A stretch of 64,000 nt of DNA from Hyphomicrobiales bacterium (GTDB taxonomy: Bacteria > Pseudomonadota > Alphaproteobacteria > Rhizobiales > Beijerinckiaceae): assembly GCA_027483505.1 (NCBI GenBank), contig JAIXUP010000066.1, forward strand, positions 1-64,000, in the 5' to 3' direction. Below, in pieces: positions 51,483-61,422 of this stretch. The notes beneath the pieces are model-generated. The model was not told the DNA's origin and made no database searches. It saw nothing but the letters and a program-made list of their open reading frames with translations. The position numbers and the translations under genes were made by a program. Position 1 is the first letter of the stretch. Each line of letters begins with the position of its first letter.

Positions 51483-54400
51483 TGGCGCAGGAGCATCGCG
51501 TCAGCCCCGGCGTGCCGGAGCCGATGGGCGTCACGCCTGCCGGGAACGGCGTCAACGTCGCCGTGTTCTCGGCCCATGCCACGCGGATCGAGCTGTGCCT
51601 GTTCGATGCGGCTGACAATGAGGTCGCGCGGCTGGCGCTGCCCGAACGGACAGGCGATGTCTGGCATGGCCATGTGGCAGGCATCCGGCCTGGACAGCGC
51701 TACGGCCTGCGCGCCCATGGTCCGTTCGCGCCGCGCGACGGCCACAGGTTCAACGCCCACAAGCTGCTGCTTGACCCGCACAGCGCCGCAATCGACAGGC
51801 CGTTCACGCTGCATCCGTCGATGTTCGCCTATACTCTGGGCCATCCCGACGCCGACCTGTCGTTTGATGCCACTGACAGCGCGCCGTTCATGCCGAAGGC
51901 GGTCGTGAGCGCGCCGTTGCCGGCCCTTTCGCCCGGGCCAATCTCTCCATGGGATCGCACGGTGCTCTATGAGCTGCATGTGCGGGGGTTCACCAAACTG
52001 CATCGCGGCGTGCCCGAGGCGTTGCGCGGCCGCTTCGCCGGATTGGCCGAACCGGCCCCTCTGGCTCATCTCGTCAATCTTGGCGTCACAGCCGTGGAAC
52101 TGATGCCCGTCGCCGCCTGGCTCGACGAACGCCACCTGCCGCCGCTCGGCCTGAGCAACTACTGGGGCTATAGTCCCGTCTTGTTCGGGGCGCCCGACCC
52201 GCGCCTTGCGCCCGACGGCTGGGACGAGATGCGCGAGGCTGTCGGCAGGCTTGCCGCGCATGGCATCGAGACGATCCTGGATGTCGTGCTCAACCATACC
52301 GGCGAAGGCGACGAGCTTGGCCCGACCGTTTCGATGCGGGGGCTCGACAATGCCAGGTATTACCGGCTCGATCCGCACGATCCGCGCCGTTACATGAATG
52401 ACGCTGGCTGCGGCAACACGCTCCCGCTGGAACGTCCCTGCGCTCTGCGGCTGGCCATGGACAGCCTGAGGCGCTTTGCGACACAGGCCGGCGTGCACGG
52501 CTTCCGCTTCGATCTGGCGGCCACGCTCGGGCGGCGGGCGGCGGGCTTCGACCCGGAGCATCCGCTGCTCCTGGCCATTGCGCAGGACCCTGTCCTCAGC
52601 AGGCTCAAACTGATCGCCGAGCCATGGGATATCGGTCCGGGCGGCTATCAGCTTGGCAACTTTCCGGCGGGCTGGGGCGAGTGGAACGACCGCTACCGCG
52701 ATACGGCCCGGCGCTTCTGGCGCGGCGACAGCGGCCTGATTGGCGAGATGGCGACACGCTTTGCCGGCTCCGCAGATGTCTTTGCGGCGCGTCGGCGGCC
52801 CCTGTCCCGGAGCGTCAACTACATCACTGCGCATGATGGCCTGACCCTCGCCGACCTGGTCAGCCACAGCGGCAAGCACAATCTCGGCAATGGCGAGGAC
52901 AATCGCGACGGGACCGACGCCAACCATTCCTGGAACAATGGCGTCGAGGGCGCCACCGCCGACCCCGTGATCATCGCGGCACGCCGGCGTGACATGCGCG
53001 CCCTGCTGGCCACCTTGCTGCTGTCACGCGGCACGCCGATGCTCAACATGGGCGACGAGATGGGCCGCACGCAGGGCGGCAACAACAATGCCTATGCGCA
53101 GGACAACGCCGTGTCCTGGCTCGACTGGGAGCAGGCGGACCAGGAACTGATCGCATACGCCGCACGCATGATCGCGGCGCGTCTCGGCAATGCCGCGCTG
53201 CGATCAGACAAGGCCCTGACCGGCGAAGCGCATGATCCGGACGGCCTGCCCGATGTGGAGTGGCTGAAGGCGGACGGCGCCCCGATGCAACCCGGAGACT
53301 GGACCGATCCGGAGCAGCGGCTGCTGATCGCAGGGTTTCAGGCAGACGGCGACAGGGCGCTGGTCATCATCAATGCCGGCGGCGGCGCGACGGTCTCGAT
53401 CCCCGAGGAACGTCCTGGCCAGCGCTGGCAGGACCTTGACGGCCACGATCCGGATGACGGCCATCTTGTGATCGCGGAACGCTCCGTCCGTTGCCTCATC
53501 GAACGGCCCGGCAAGCCGGCGCGCCGGCGCACGGGCGTTGATCCTGATGTCCTTGCCGCCCTGTCGCGCGCGGCAGGGATCGAGCCGGAGTGGTGGGACG
53601 TCAGCGGGCGGCGCACGATCGTCGCTCCCGACGTGCAGTCCTCCCTGCTGGCCAGTCTCCGGCTGCCGGCCGCAACGACAGCCGAGGCGCGCGCCAGCCT
53701 GCAAAGGCTCAGGACCGAGCAGGCCGGGCGCGCGCTCCCCCTTGTCCTGACCGGCAAGGCGGGGCAGCCCATCCGGCTTGAACTCGCATCCGCGAACGGG
53801 CAGCGGTCGCGGCTGCTGATCACCGGTCCGGGCGGCGCAGTGCGCATCATCGATATCGGGCCGGACGATGGCGAACCTGTGCCGGGCACGCAACGGCGAA
53901 CCATCATTTTGCCGGCATTTGAAATGGGTCGTTATAGCCTCATCGAGGACGGTAAGCTGGATTCGCCCTGCCATCTGATCGTCGCGCCGGCAGCCTGCTG
54001 GAGGCCGCCCGCCCTTGACGCGCGACGCTTCGGCCTTGCCGCACATCTGTACACCCTGCGGCGGGACGACGATCAGGGCATTGGCGACTTCACGACGCTC
54101 GGCGCATTCGGCAAGGCGACGCAACGGGCCGGCGCGGTCACGCTCGGCCTCAACCCGCTGCATGCGCTGTTCGGCAATGATCGCGAGCGCGCCAGCCCCT
54201 ATCACCCCAGCGACCGGCGCTTCCTTGATCCTATCTATCTCGACGTCGCCGCCCTGCCCTTTGCCGATGCGCCGGAGGTGCAGGCGGTCCTGAGCCGTCA
54301 CGAGACGCTCTTCGCCGCACTGCGGCTGAAGGCAGCGGTCGACTATTCGGCCGTCTGGCAGGCCAAACTGGAGGTTCTCGCTGCGGCGTTCGAGGCATTC

Positions 54401-55627
54401 GAGACCAGACAAGGCGCAGCCCCAATATCTCTGCAGAATTCCTTTGCCGCCTTTGAAAGGATAGGCGCTGAGGTGCTGGACCGCTTCGCCATTTTCGAGG
54501 TGATCAGCGCAGGCCGTTCGGAACCGAGCTGGCACAGCTGGCCGGAATCCCTGCGGCGGGGCGATGCGAGTGCTTTGGCGGAGATCGCGCTGGCGAACCG
54601 GCCGGCTGTGCGCTTCGTCAAGTTCCAGCAATGGCTGGCGGATAAAGCGCTTGGCGAGGCGGCGGCAAGCAGCGGTTTGGAGCTTGGCCTTTACCGCGAC
54701 CTTGCCGTGGGCGCCGCGCCCGACGGGGCCGAGGCCTGGGCCTGTCAGGAGGTGCTGGCGCGCGGCGTGTCGATCGGCGCTCCGCCCGACCCCTTCTCTG
54801 CGGATGGGCAGGTCTGGAACCTCCCTGCACCCGATCCGCTTGCCATACGCCGCGACGGCTACGCAGCGCAGGCGCGGTTGCTGCAGGCCAACATGGCCCA
54901 TGCGGGCGCCTTGCGGATCGACCACGCCATGGGGCTGGCGCGGCTGTTCCTGGTGCCGGACGGCGCATCGGCGCGGGATGGCGCCTATGTCCGCTATAAC
55001 CTGCCAGAGCAGCTTGCGGTCCTGGCGCTCGAAAGCCAGCGCGCGCGCTGCCTCGTCATCGGTGAGGATCTGGGCACGGTACCGGACGGCTTTCGCGAGG
55101 CCATGACCGAGGCGGCCATCCTGTCCTACCGGGTGCTCTGGCTTGAGCGCGACGGCGAAGCCTTCCGGCAGCCGGAAAGCTATCCGGTCGCCGCTACGGC
55201 CTGTGTCGGAACCCATGATCTGCCGACGCTGGCGGGCTGGCTCAGCGGCAGCGACATCGACGAGGCGGCGAGCCTTGGCCTTGCGGACGTGGCAACGGCA
55301 CGGACAGCCCGTGACCGCGAGGTAAGGGCCCTCTGCAGCGCCATGGCCGCGGCAGGCCTCCCATGGCCCGATGGCAGCTCCGAAGCGACCGGGGACCAGA
55401 TCGCGGAGCTGGTGCATGCCTTTCTGGCGCGCGCGCCGTCGGCCTTGCTGCTGGTGCAGGCGGATGACCTGTCCGGCGACACCAGCCGGATCAACTTGCC
55501 GGGGACCGACAGGGAACGTGACAACTGGCGGCGCAAACTCGCAGTCGACGCGGGCCGACTGCTGGACACACCGCGGGCCGCCGCCATCTTCGCCGCGCTG
55601 GCGGAGCGCATGCCGCCGGTCGGTTGA
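51482..55627 (+). CDS. glgX-malQ: Fusion protein: glycogen debranching enzyme GlgX and 4-alpha-glucanotransferase MalQ
   Basis: A single 1381-residue frame. Residues 1-685 are a full GlgX isoamylase-type enzyme: CBM48 (GNGVNVAVFSAHATRIELCLFDAAD), then the GH13 barrel with nucleophile D344 in GFRFDLAAT, acid/base E380 in LIAEPWDIG and D452 in TAHDGLTL. Residues about 686-1381 are a full MalQ (GH77): N-terminal region DPDVLAALSRAAGIEPEWWDVSGR, FEMGRYSL, and catalytic D1147 in RIDHAMG, E1195 in IGEDLGTVP and D1246 in GTHDLPTLAG. The joint has almost no linker. All six catalytic acids are in frame, so both activities are expected: branch removal, then rearrangement of the released maltooligosaccharides for GlgP. 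The ATG overlaps the pgm stop. Confidence 0.95.
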
Positions 55628-55754
55628 TCAACCGCCACGGCTTGAGGTGAAATCTCTGCAGGCGAGGCTTGCCATGGGTTGACCGGCCCGGCCATTGTCG
55701 ATGGCTGCGGCGGGACATCCTCCCGCTGCAGGCCCAATGGCCATGGAGAGGCTG

Positions 55755-56051
55755 ATGTTCACGCGGATCGGTCCCGAGACAGGCGCTAACCTGACCGTCC
55801 ATGTCGATGGCAAGCCCGTGAGCGTCCGCGCCGGCGATTCGGCCGCGACGGCAGCCATGCTGGCGGGTTTGCTGCCGTCCCGGCTGACGCCGGTTTCCGG
55901 CGCGCCGAGAGCGCCCTACTGCATGATGGGCGTGTGCTTTGAATGCCTTATGACAATCGATGGCGTCGGCTCGCGTCAGGCGTGCCTCGAGCCCGTGCGC
56001 GAGGGCATGCGGATCGAGGTCCAGTCCGGGCGGCGAACGCTTACGCCATGA
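55755..56051 (+). CDS. [2Fe-2S]-binding protein, HcnA/opine-oxidase gamma-like
   Basis: The 98-residue protein has a ferredoxin-like fold with the cluster pattern CMMGVCFECLMTIDGVGSRQAC (C-x4-C-x2-C-x12-C), as in the small subunit of hydrogen cyanide synthase, opine oxidase and related amino-acid or amine dehydrogenases (Fer2_4 type). It would pass electrons from its partner flavoprotein. I chose the ATG at 55755, which has GGAG 6 bases upstream. It overlaps the next gene by four bases (ATGA), a close pair typical of these dehydrogenases. Confidence 0.85.
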   Translation: MFTRIGPETGANLTVHVDGKPVSVRAGDSAATAAMLAGLLPSRLTPVSGAPRAPYCMMGVCFECLMTIDGVGSRQACLEPVREGMRIEVQSGRRTLTP

Positions 56052-57454
56052 GCGCCGCCTTCGATCTGGTCATCCTCGGCGCAGGCCCTGCTGGCATGAG
56101 CGCCGCGATCGCCGCAAGGCGGCATGGGCTGTCGACCGTCGTGCTTGACGACCAGCCGGAACCGGGCGGCCAAATCTATCGCGCCGTCGAGCGCCGGGCT
56201 CGATCAGCCGATGCGGCCAGCCTCGGCCCGGACTATGCCGCCGGCGCAGCCCTCGTCGAGATTTTTCGCCGATGCGGCGCCGACTACAGGCCTGTGACGC
56301 AGGTCTGGCAGATCGGGCGCGATCTCACGGTCCTCGCCTCTCACGCCGGGGCGTCATCGGCCTTTGCAGCCCGCGCGATCGTGATTGCGGTCGGCGCGGC
56401 CGAACGGCCCGTGCCCATTCCAGGCTGGACCTTGCCGGGCGTGATGACGGTGGGCGCAGGCCAGATTCTGCTCAAGGCCAGCGCTGTGGTCCCGCCGCAA
56501 CCGCTGTGGATCGCCGGGCAGGGGCCGCTGCCGTTGCTCTATGCCGCGCAACTGATCGATGCCGGGATGCCGCCCGCCGGCATCCTCGATACGACCCCGC
56601 AAGGCGCGCTGGCCCGCAGCTGGCGTCATTTGCCGGGCGCATTGGCGAACTGGCGCTATCTCCCCAAGGGCCTGAGCTATCTGGCGGCAATCAGGCGGGC
56701 CGGGGTGCCGCTGGTACGCCATGTGACGGAGGTCGCTGCGCTCGGCGATGGCCGGGTGACGTCGGTGCGCTATGCGGTCGGCGGACGGCTGCATGAGGCC
56801 GCTGCGGCGACCCTGCTGCTGCATGAAGGGGTTGTCCCGCATGTGCACATGAGCCTGTCGGCTGGCGTCCGCCACAGTTGGGACGATACGCTTCAGGCGC
56901 CTGTTCCCGTGCTGGATGCTTGGGGCGAGACCAGTCTGCCGGGCTTGTTCGTTGCCGGTGATGCCGGCGGGATCGGCGGCGCCGCCATCGCCGCCATCCG
57001 AGGCGAGCGGACCGCGCTGCGCGTCGCGCACCGCGCCGGACGGATCGATTACGCTCAGCTTCAGGAGCGTGACAAGACGGCCGGCCTGCAGATGCGTCGG
57101 CATGAGCAGATTCGGCCGTTCCTCAACGCCGTGTTCACCCCGCGCAAGGCGATCCACGTGCCCGGTGATGACGTCATCATCTGCCGCTGCGAGGAGCTCA
57201 CGGCGCGCGACATCCGCCAGGCGGTCGCAGCGGGATGCGTCGGGCCCAATCAGGTCAAGGCGAAGACGCGTTGCGGCATGGGTCCGTGCCAGGGTCGGCA
57301 GTGCGCCCTGACCCTACAGCAGATCGTGGCCGATGCGCGCGGCGTTGCGGTTGCGGAACTGGAGCAGCTCACAATCCGGCCGCCGCTCAGGCCGCTCACA
57401 CTGGGCGAGCTCGCCAGCCTTGATCATCACCACGGCAGCGCAAACCTGACCTGA
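56048..57454 (+). CDS. FAD-dependent oxidoreductase with BFD-like [2Fe-2S] domain, HcnB/opine-oxidase alpha-like
   Basis: The 468-residue protein starts FDLVILGAGPAGMSAAIAARRHGLSTVVLDDQPEPGGQIYR (Rossmann FAD site), has the second dinucleotide region (LWIAGQGPLPLLYAAQL) and GLFVAGDAGGIGGAAIAAIRGERTAL, and ends in a bacterioferritin-associated-ferredoxin-like domain with CRCEE and RCGMGPCQGRQC, four cysteines for a [2Fe-2S] cluster. This is the layout of the large subunit of sarcosine, opine, hydroxyproline and cyanide-forming oxidases. The third subunit (DAO-type flavoprotein, HcnC-like) is not beside it. The true substrate is unknown. Confidence 0.87.
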   Translation: MSAAFDLVILGAGPAGMSAAIAARRHGLSTVVLDDQPEPGGQIYRAVERRARSADAASLGPDYAAGAALVEIFRRCGADYRPVTQVWQIGRDLTVLASHAGASSAFAARAIVIAVGAAERPVPIPGWTLPGVMTVGAGQILLKASAVVPPQPLWIAGQGPLPLLYAAQLIDAGMPPAGILDTTPQGALARSWRHLPGALANWRYLPKGLSYLAAIRRAGVPLVRHVTEVAALGDGRVTSVRYAVGGRLHEAAAATLLLHEGVVPHVHMSLSAGVRHSWDDTLQAPVPVLDAWGETSLPGLFVAGDAGGIGGAAIAAIRGERTALRVAHRAGRIDYAQLQERDKTAGLQMRRHEQIRPFLNAVFTPRKAIHVPGDDVIICRCEELTARDIRQAVAAGCVGPNQVKAKTRCGMGPCQGRQCALTLQQIVADARGVAVAELEQLTIRPPLRPLTLGELASLDHHHGSANLT

Positions 57455-57459
57455 TCATC

Positions 57460-58206
57460 TCATCCCGCCGTGACGCCGCCATCGACGAGGAGGATGTGTC
57501 CGGTGATGAACGCCGCAGCCGGGGACAGCAGGAAACGGATGGCGGCGGCAACCTCCGCGGCCTCGCCGAAGCGGCCCAGCGGGATCGATGCGAGCATCTT
57601 CTCCCGGCGCGGCGCATCGGCCCGCGCCACTTCGGTCATCGGTGTTGCGATCGGGCCCGGCGCGACCGCGTTGACCCTGACCTGAGCCGGCGCAAGTTCG
57701 AGGGCGAGCGCCTTTGTCAAGCCGTTCACGCCGGCTTTCGACGCGGCGTAGGCAGCCGCCCGCGGGTGGCCAATCATGCCGATCTGGCTCGACAGCAGGA
57801 CGATCGAGCCGCTGCGCTGAGCGCTCATGATCCGTCCCGAGTCGCGCGCCAGCACAAAGCTGGCTCCGAGATTGAGCGCGAGCGTTGCGTCGAAGGCGGC
57901 CTGATCGGTATCGAGGCCAGCACGGTGATCGAAAATGCCCGCACTGCTGACGAGCCCATCAAGCCCCCCCAGAACAGCCGCCGCCGCAGTGACAAGGCCC
58001 TCTGCCCCGGCTGCGGCGAGATCGCGCGTCAGGATATGCGCGGCAGGGACGATCTCCCCCAACGAGGCCGCCTCTGCCGCATCGCGCGCCAGAACCACGA
58101 CGCTGGCGCCATCCGCCAGGGCCGCGAGAACACAGGCGCGGCCGATGCCCGATCCAGCGCCAGTCACAAACAGGCGCATTCCGGCAAGATCTGATCTAGG
58201 CTGCAT
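57460..58206 (-). CDS. SDR-family oxidoreductase
   Basis: The 248-residue protein is a classical short-chain dehydrogenase: LFVTGAGSGIGRACVLAAL (cofactor site), SSAGIF, LLSSQIGMIGHPRAAAYAASKAGVNGL with the serine and YAASK motif, and VAPGPIATPMTEVARAD. No signal peptide is seen. Either NAD or NADP is possible. The substrate is unknown; the neighbourhood of GMC and FAD oxidoreductases suggests part of an alcohol or sugar pathway. Starts at 58206 or 58179 are possible. It is divergent from a CMD-like gene with only 26 bases between the starts. Confidence 0.85.
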   Translation of the reverse strand: MQPRSDLAGMRLFVTGAGSGIGRACVLAALADGASVVVLARDAAEAASLGEIVPAAHILTRDLAAAGAEGLVTAAAAVLGGLDGLVSSAGIFDHRAGLDTDQAAFDATLALNLGASFVLARDSGRIMSAQRSGSIVLLSSQIGMIGHPRAAAYAASKAGVNGLTKALALELAPAQVRVNAVAPGPIATPMTEVARADAPRREKMLASIPLGRFGEAAEVAAAIRFLLSPAAAFITGHILLVDGGVTAG

Positions 58207-58232
58207 CGCCCGCCCCGAAAGGACATGATGGA

Positions 58233-58982
58233 ATGACCGGCAAGACATCCGAACCCGCCGCGCCGACGCCGGCGACCACCGCGCCAGACATAGCGGCGCG
58301 GCTTCAGGCTGTGAAGGCCAAGCGCGGCTATCTGCTGCCGCATCATGGTCTGCTCGCCGTGACGTCGGAACGGCTGCTGGACGCCTATGATCAGGCCTAT
58401 ACCGCGCTCGCGCTCGACATGCGCGTGCTGAGCGTCCACGACCGCGAATTCGTCTGGCTGGCGATCCTGATCGCCACCGATGAGGCGCTGGCGACCCATC
58501 ACATCCCGAAGTTTCGGGCCGATGGCGGCAGCGATGACGAGATTGCAGCCATCCTGCGGCTCAGCGCCTGGGCGATGGGCGGCAAGGCCTATGACTTCGT
58601 GGCCCGGCACTGGCTGGCGCACCTTCCGGACTTCGACCCTGATGTCCACTACAGGTCCGCGTTGCACCGGCTGGCGGACGGCGTCTCGCTGCGGCTGGCG
58701 CTTTTGGCGGTTGCCGCGGTCCATGCCGCCTGCGGCGAGCATGCGTTGCTGGCGCGCGCCATCATCCTCGCCTATGCGGCGGATGTGCCGGAGCCTGACC
58801 TCGCAGAAGCACTCTCGCTGGTGATGTTCCCCGGCAGCGTTCCAAACTTTGTGGAGGCGTCCAGGGTCTGGCTTGACCTGATCCGGGCCGGCAAGGTTGC
58901 CCCCTCGCCCGCCTTCGCCGCATGGGCGGGGCTGGAAGGCCAGGGCGGGCATGACGAGGCGAGCCGCGCCGCACCAACCTGA
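58233..58982 (+). CDS. Double-domain carboxymuconolactone decarboxylase-like protein (copy 1)
   Basis: The 249-residue protein carries two CMD/AhpD-like helical units: residues about 68-125 (DREFVWLAILIATDEALATHHIPKFRADGGSDDEIAAILRL) and about 150-210 (SLRLALLAVAAVHAACGEHALLARAIILAYAADVPEPDLAEALSLV). A preceding KRGYLLPHH motif (30-38) recurs in the second copy at 59003-59668. The AhpD CxxC redox pair is absent, so peroxidase activity is not expected. The function is not known. An AAAGGA site precedes the ATG. It is convergent with the second copy. Confidence 0.75.
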   Translation: MTGKTSEPAAPTPATTAPDIAARLQAVKAKRGYLLPHHGLLAVTSERLLDAYDQAYTALALDMRVLSVHDREFVWLAILIATDEALATHHIPKFRADGGSDDEIAAILRLSAWAMGGKAYDFVARHWLAHLPDFDPDVHYRSALHRLADGVSLRLALLAVAAVHAACGEHALLARAIILAYAADVPEPDLAEALSLVMFPGSVPNFVEASRVWLDLIRAGKVAPSPAFAAWAGLEGQGGHDEASRAAPT

Positions 58983-59002
58983 CCGGAGCCGCGCCGGGCC
59001 GC

Positions 59003-59668
59003 TCAGTAGGGCGCCGGCACGAGGCCGGCCTTGGCGGCCTCCTCCCAGAACGAGACGGCCTCGATCAGCGTGTTGCCGCCGCAGGGCAGCAGCAGGTAGC
59101 TCAGCCCCTCGCACACCTCCGCAGGAGTCGCGGAAGCGTCGAAGGCGAGCCGCAGGTGCAGCGTCATTCCAGCCTGATGGCGCCGCGCCGCATGGCAAAC
59201 CAGCGCCGTCAGATGGGCCAGCTTCGGATCAAGCCCGGCGGAGACCTGCACAAAGGCGCCGAGATAGGCCCGTTCGAGATCATCCGGCAAGGTCCAGGCG
59301 GCCCAGTTGTCGCCGGAGAACTGCATCGTTGCGAAGCCGTCCGTGACGGCCGCGATCGCGACCGCCCGCACGATGTCGCCTTGCGTCAGGCCGGCCTTGA
59401 TCGCGCGCTTCATGTGGATGAAGCCATGAACTTCCCGCGCGGCGGCCAGCAGGCCCGCCCAGACGGTCTCGCGTTCGGCCGCTGTCAGGATGCGGGGCAC
59501 CAGCGTCAGCGACTCGTAGAACGCATCGTAGCGCTGCAGCAGTTCCGGAGCCGAGGCTGCGAACATGCGGTGATAGGGCAGGAGATAGCCGCGCTTGCCT
59601 TCGACCTCGGCAAGGATGCGTGCGGCCTCCGGCGCCAGCGGACGAGGGGTGATCGGCGGTGCATCCAT
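59003..59668 (-). CDS. Double-domain carboxymuconolactone decarboxylase-like protein (copy 2)
   Basis: The 221-residue protein is a paralogue of the product at 58233-58982: KRGYLLPYH at residues 25-33, a first CMD unit (TVWAGLLAAAREVHGFIHMKRAIKAGLTQGDIVRAVAIAAVTD, about 65-110) and a second one (ALVCHAARRHQAGMTLHLRLAFDASATPAEVCEGLSYLLLPCGG, about 150-200). The redox CxxC is absent. A strong AGGAG lies 7 bases upstream of the ATG. It follows the GMC oxidoreductase by 15 bases on the same strand, so these two are almost certainly co-transcribed. Role unknown. Confidence 0.75.
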   Translation of the reverse strand: MDAPPITPRPLAPEAARILAEVEGKRGYLLPYHRMFAASAPELLQRYDAFYESLTLVPRILTAAERETVWAGLLAAAREVHGFIHMKRAIKAGLTQGDIVRAVAIAAVTDGFATMQFSGDNWAAWTLPDDLERAYLGAFVQVSAGLDPKLAHLTALVCHAARRHQAGMTLHLRLAFDASATPAEVCEGLSYLLLPCGGNTLIEAVSFWEEAAKAGLVPAPY

Positions 59669-59683
59669 GACAGGCTCCTGACA

Positions 59684-61300
59684 TCAGTCCATCCGCATCA
59701 TCATCGCGGCATGCTCGGCGATCATGATGGTGGGGGCGGCGGTGTTCGACGACGTGATGCGCGGCATGACCGAGGCGTCAACAATGCGCAAGCCCTCAAC
59801 GCCATGAACGCGCAGCTTGGCGTCGACGACAGCGCCTTCATCTGCCGCGACGCCCATCCTGCAGGTGCCCACCGGATGGTAGACCGTGTCGGCAGAGGCG
59901 GCGATGAAGGCATCCAGCTCGGCGTCGGTCGTCAGCTTTGCGCCGGGCGCCAACTCCGCGCCGCGCCAGGGATCGAAGGGCGCGCTGGCGAAAATCTCGC
60001 GCAGGAGCCTGATGCCCTGCCGCAGGACGATACGGTCCGGCATGGCGGAGAGGTAATTCGGGCGGATGACCGGGGCCGACAGCGGGTCGGCTGATGCGAG
60101 CGTGATCGTGCCGCGGCTCGACGGGCGCATCTGGAAGATGTTGGCGAAGAATCCATGTCCCATATCAGGCGTGCGGACCATGCCGGCAAAGGGCAGCCGC
60201 AACGTCGCCGTCGACAGGCCGGGCATGAAGCTGGCCTGAAGGTCCGGCAGGTCGAGGCTTGCATCGGACTTGAACAACCCGCCAACCTCGATCGGGAAAC
60301 TTGCTGCGGGACCAGTTCCCGAGACCCAGGCCTGCAGCCCCGCGAGCACAGCCCTGTCGACGCGCCGGAGGCGATCAATCGTGTCGGTCGTGTTGGTCGC
60401 GTGCATGACCCTGATCAGCAGATGGTCCTGCAGGTTCTGACCAACTCCAGGCAGGTCGGCGTGCACGGGGATGTCATGCGCCTTCAGATGCGCGGCCGGG
60501 CCGATGCCCGACAGCATCAGCAGTTGCGGTGCGTTGACCGTCCCGGCGCAAAGGATGACCTCCCGGCCGGCCCTGAGCGTGATCTCGCGACCCTTGTGGC
60601 CCACCACGACCCCGGTGGCGCGGCCTGCCTCGATGGCAATCCGCCTGACCTGCACTCGGGTGCGGATGGTGAGATTGGGGCGCGGTCGTGCCGGGTCGAG
60701 AAAGGCCCGGGCCGTGCTGACGCGCCGGCCCTCGCGGATGGTGAAGTCATAGGGTCCGGCTCCCAGCGGATGGCCGCCGTTGAAGTCCTCCGTGCGGCCA
60801 TGGCCGGCGGCTGCCGCACCGTTCAGGAAGACGTCGAACAGCGGGTTGGCCAGCCGCCGCCGCGACACGGCCAGCGGCCCGCCAACGCCATGCCAGGCGG
60901 GATCCAGATCCGGGTTGTGCTCGCTCCTGCGGAAGGAGGGCGCGACGGAGGCCCAATCCCATCCCGGCAGGCCAGCCTGCGCCCAGCCGTCGAAATCCGA
61001 GGGCAGGCCGCGCATGTAGACCATGCCGTTGATCGCGGTCGAGCCGCCAAGCGCCTTGCCGCGCGGCCAGCGCAGGCGGCGGTTGTCCAGATGCGGTTCC
61101 GGCTCGGTGACATAGTTCCAGTTGGCGATCGTGCTGCGCAGCAGCACGCCGGTCATCAGCGGCACCGAGAAGAGCGGCCCGCGCGCCTTGCCGCCCGCTT
61201 CCAGCAGCAGCACCGAGACCGATGGATCCTCGCTCAGCCGCGCCGCCAGCACGGCGCCGGCAGCGCCCGCGCCAACAATGATGTAGTCCGCCTCTGACAT
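59684..61300 (-). CDS. GMC-family FAD oxidoreductase (choline dehydrogenase-like)
   Basis: The 538-residue protein has the FAD site DYIIVGAGAAGAVLAARLSEDPSVSVLLLEAGG, the GMC signature 1 region RWPRGKALGGSTAINGMVYMRG, the substrate-domain signature GTVNAPQLLMLSGIGP and C-terminal VYHPVGTCRMG with NTAAPTIMIAEHAA, typical of alcohol, choline or glucose dehydrogenases. There is no clear signal peptide. The substrate is unknown. I chose the ATG at 61300; one at 61309 adds three residues. It is first in a two-gene unit with the CMD-like protein and divergent from the ABC importer. Confidence 0.9.
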   Translation of the reverse strand: MSEADYIIVGAGAAGAVLAARLSEDPSVSVLLLEAGGKARGPLFSVPLMTGVLLRSTIANWNYVTEPEPHLDNRRLRWPRGKALGGSTAINGMVYMRGLPSDFDGWAQAGLPGWDWASVAPSFRRSEHNPDLDPAWHGVGGPLAVSRRRLANPLFDVFLNGAAAAGHGRTEDFNGGHPLGAGPYDFTIREGRRVSTARAFLDPARPRPNLTIRTRVQVRRIAIEAGRATGVVVGHKGREITLRAGREVILCAGTVNAPQLLMLSGIGPAAHLKAHDIPVHADLPGVGQNLQDHLLIRVMHATNTTDTIDRLRRVDRAVLAGLQAWVSGTGPAASFPIEVGGLFKSDASLDLPDLQASFMPGLSTATLRLPFAGMVRTPDMGHGFFANIFQMRPSSRGTITLASADPLSAPVIRPNYLSAMPDRIVLRQGIRLLREIFASAPFDPWRGAELAPGAKLTTDAELDAFIAASADTVYHPVGTCRMGVAADEGAVVDAKLRVHGVEGLRIVDASVMPRITSSNTAAPTIMIAEHAAMMMRMD

Positions 61301-61322
61301 CCCGCCCATGCTCCCCGGCCTA

Positions 61323-61350
61323 TTGTTAAGCCGCTTGTCTTGGGTATGCT
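61323..61350 (+). promoter_or_regulatory. Candidate promoter of the ABC importer operon
   Basis: TTGTTA (61323-61328) and TATGCT (61345-61350) are 16 bases apart, a fair match to a housekeeping-sigma promoter, 72 bases before the substrate-binding protein start. It lies in the short divergent space to the GMC oxidoreductase gene. Confidence 0.4.
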
Positions 61351-61422
61351 ACAACATCGGCTCCGATCAGGAGCCTTCCTCGCAGTGCCCTTGCCGCCAT
61401 TTTGAATCCGGGAGCTTCCGCC

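Noticed and set aside
53204-55417. 737-codon minus-strand frame opposite the glgX-malQ fusion
   Set aside because: Antisense shadow; composition is rich in Arg, Gly and His as expected from GC bias, with no domain.
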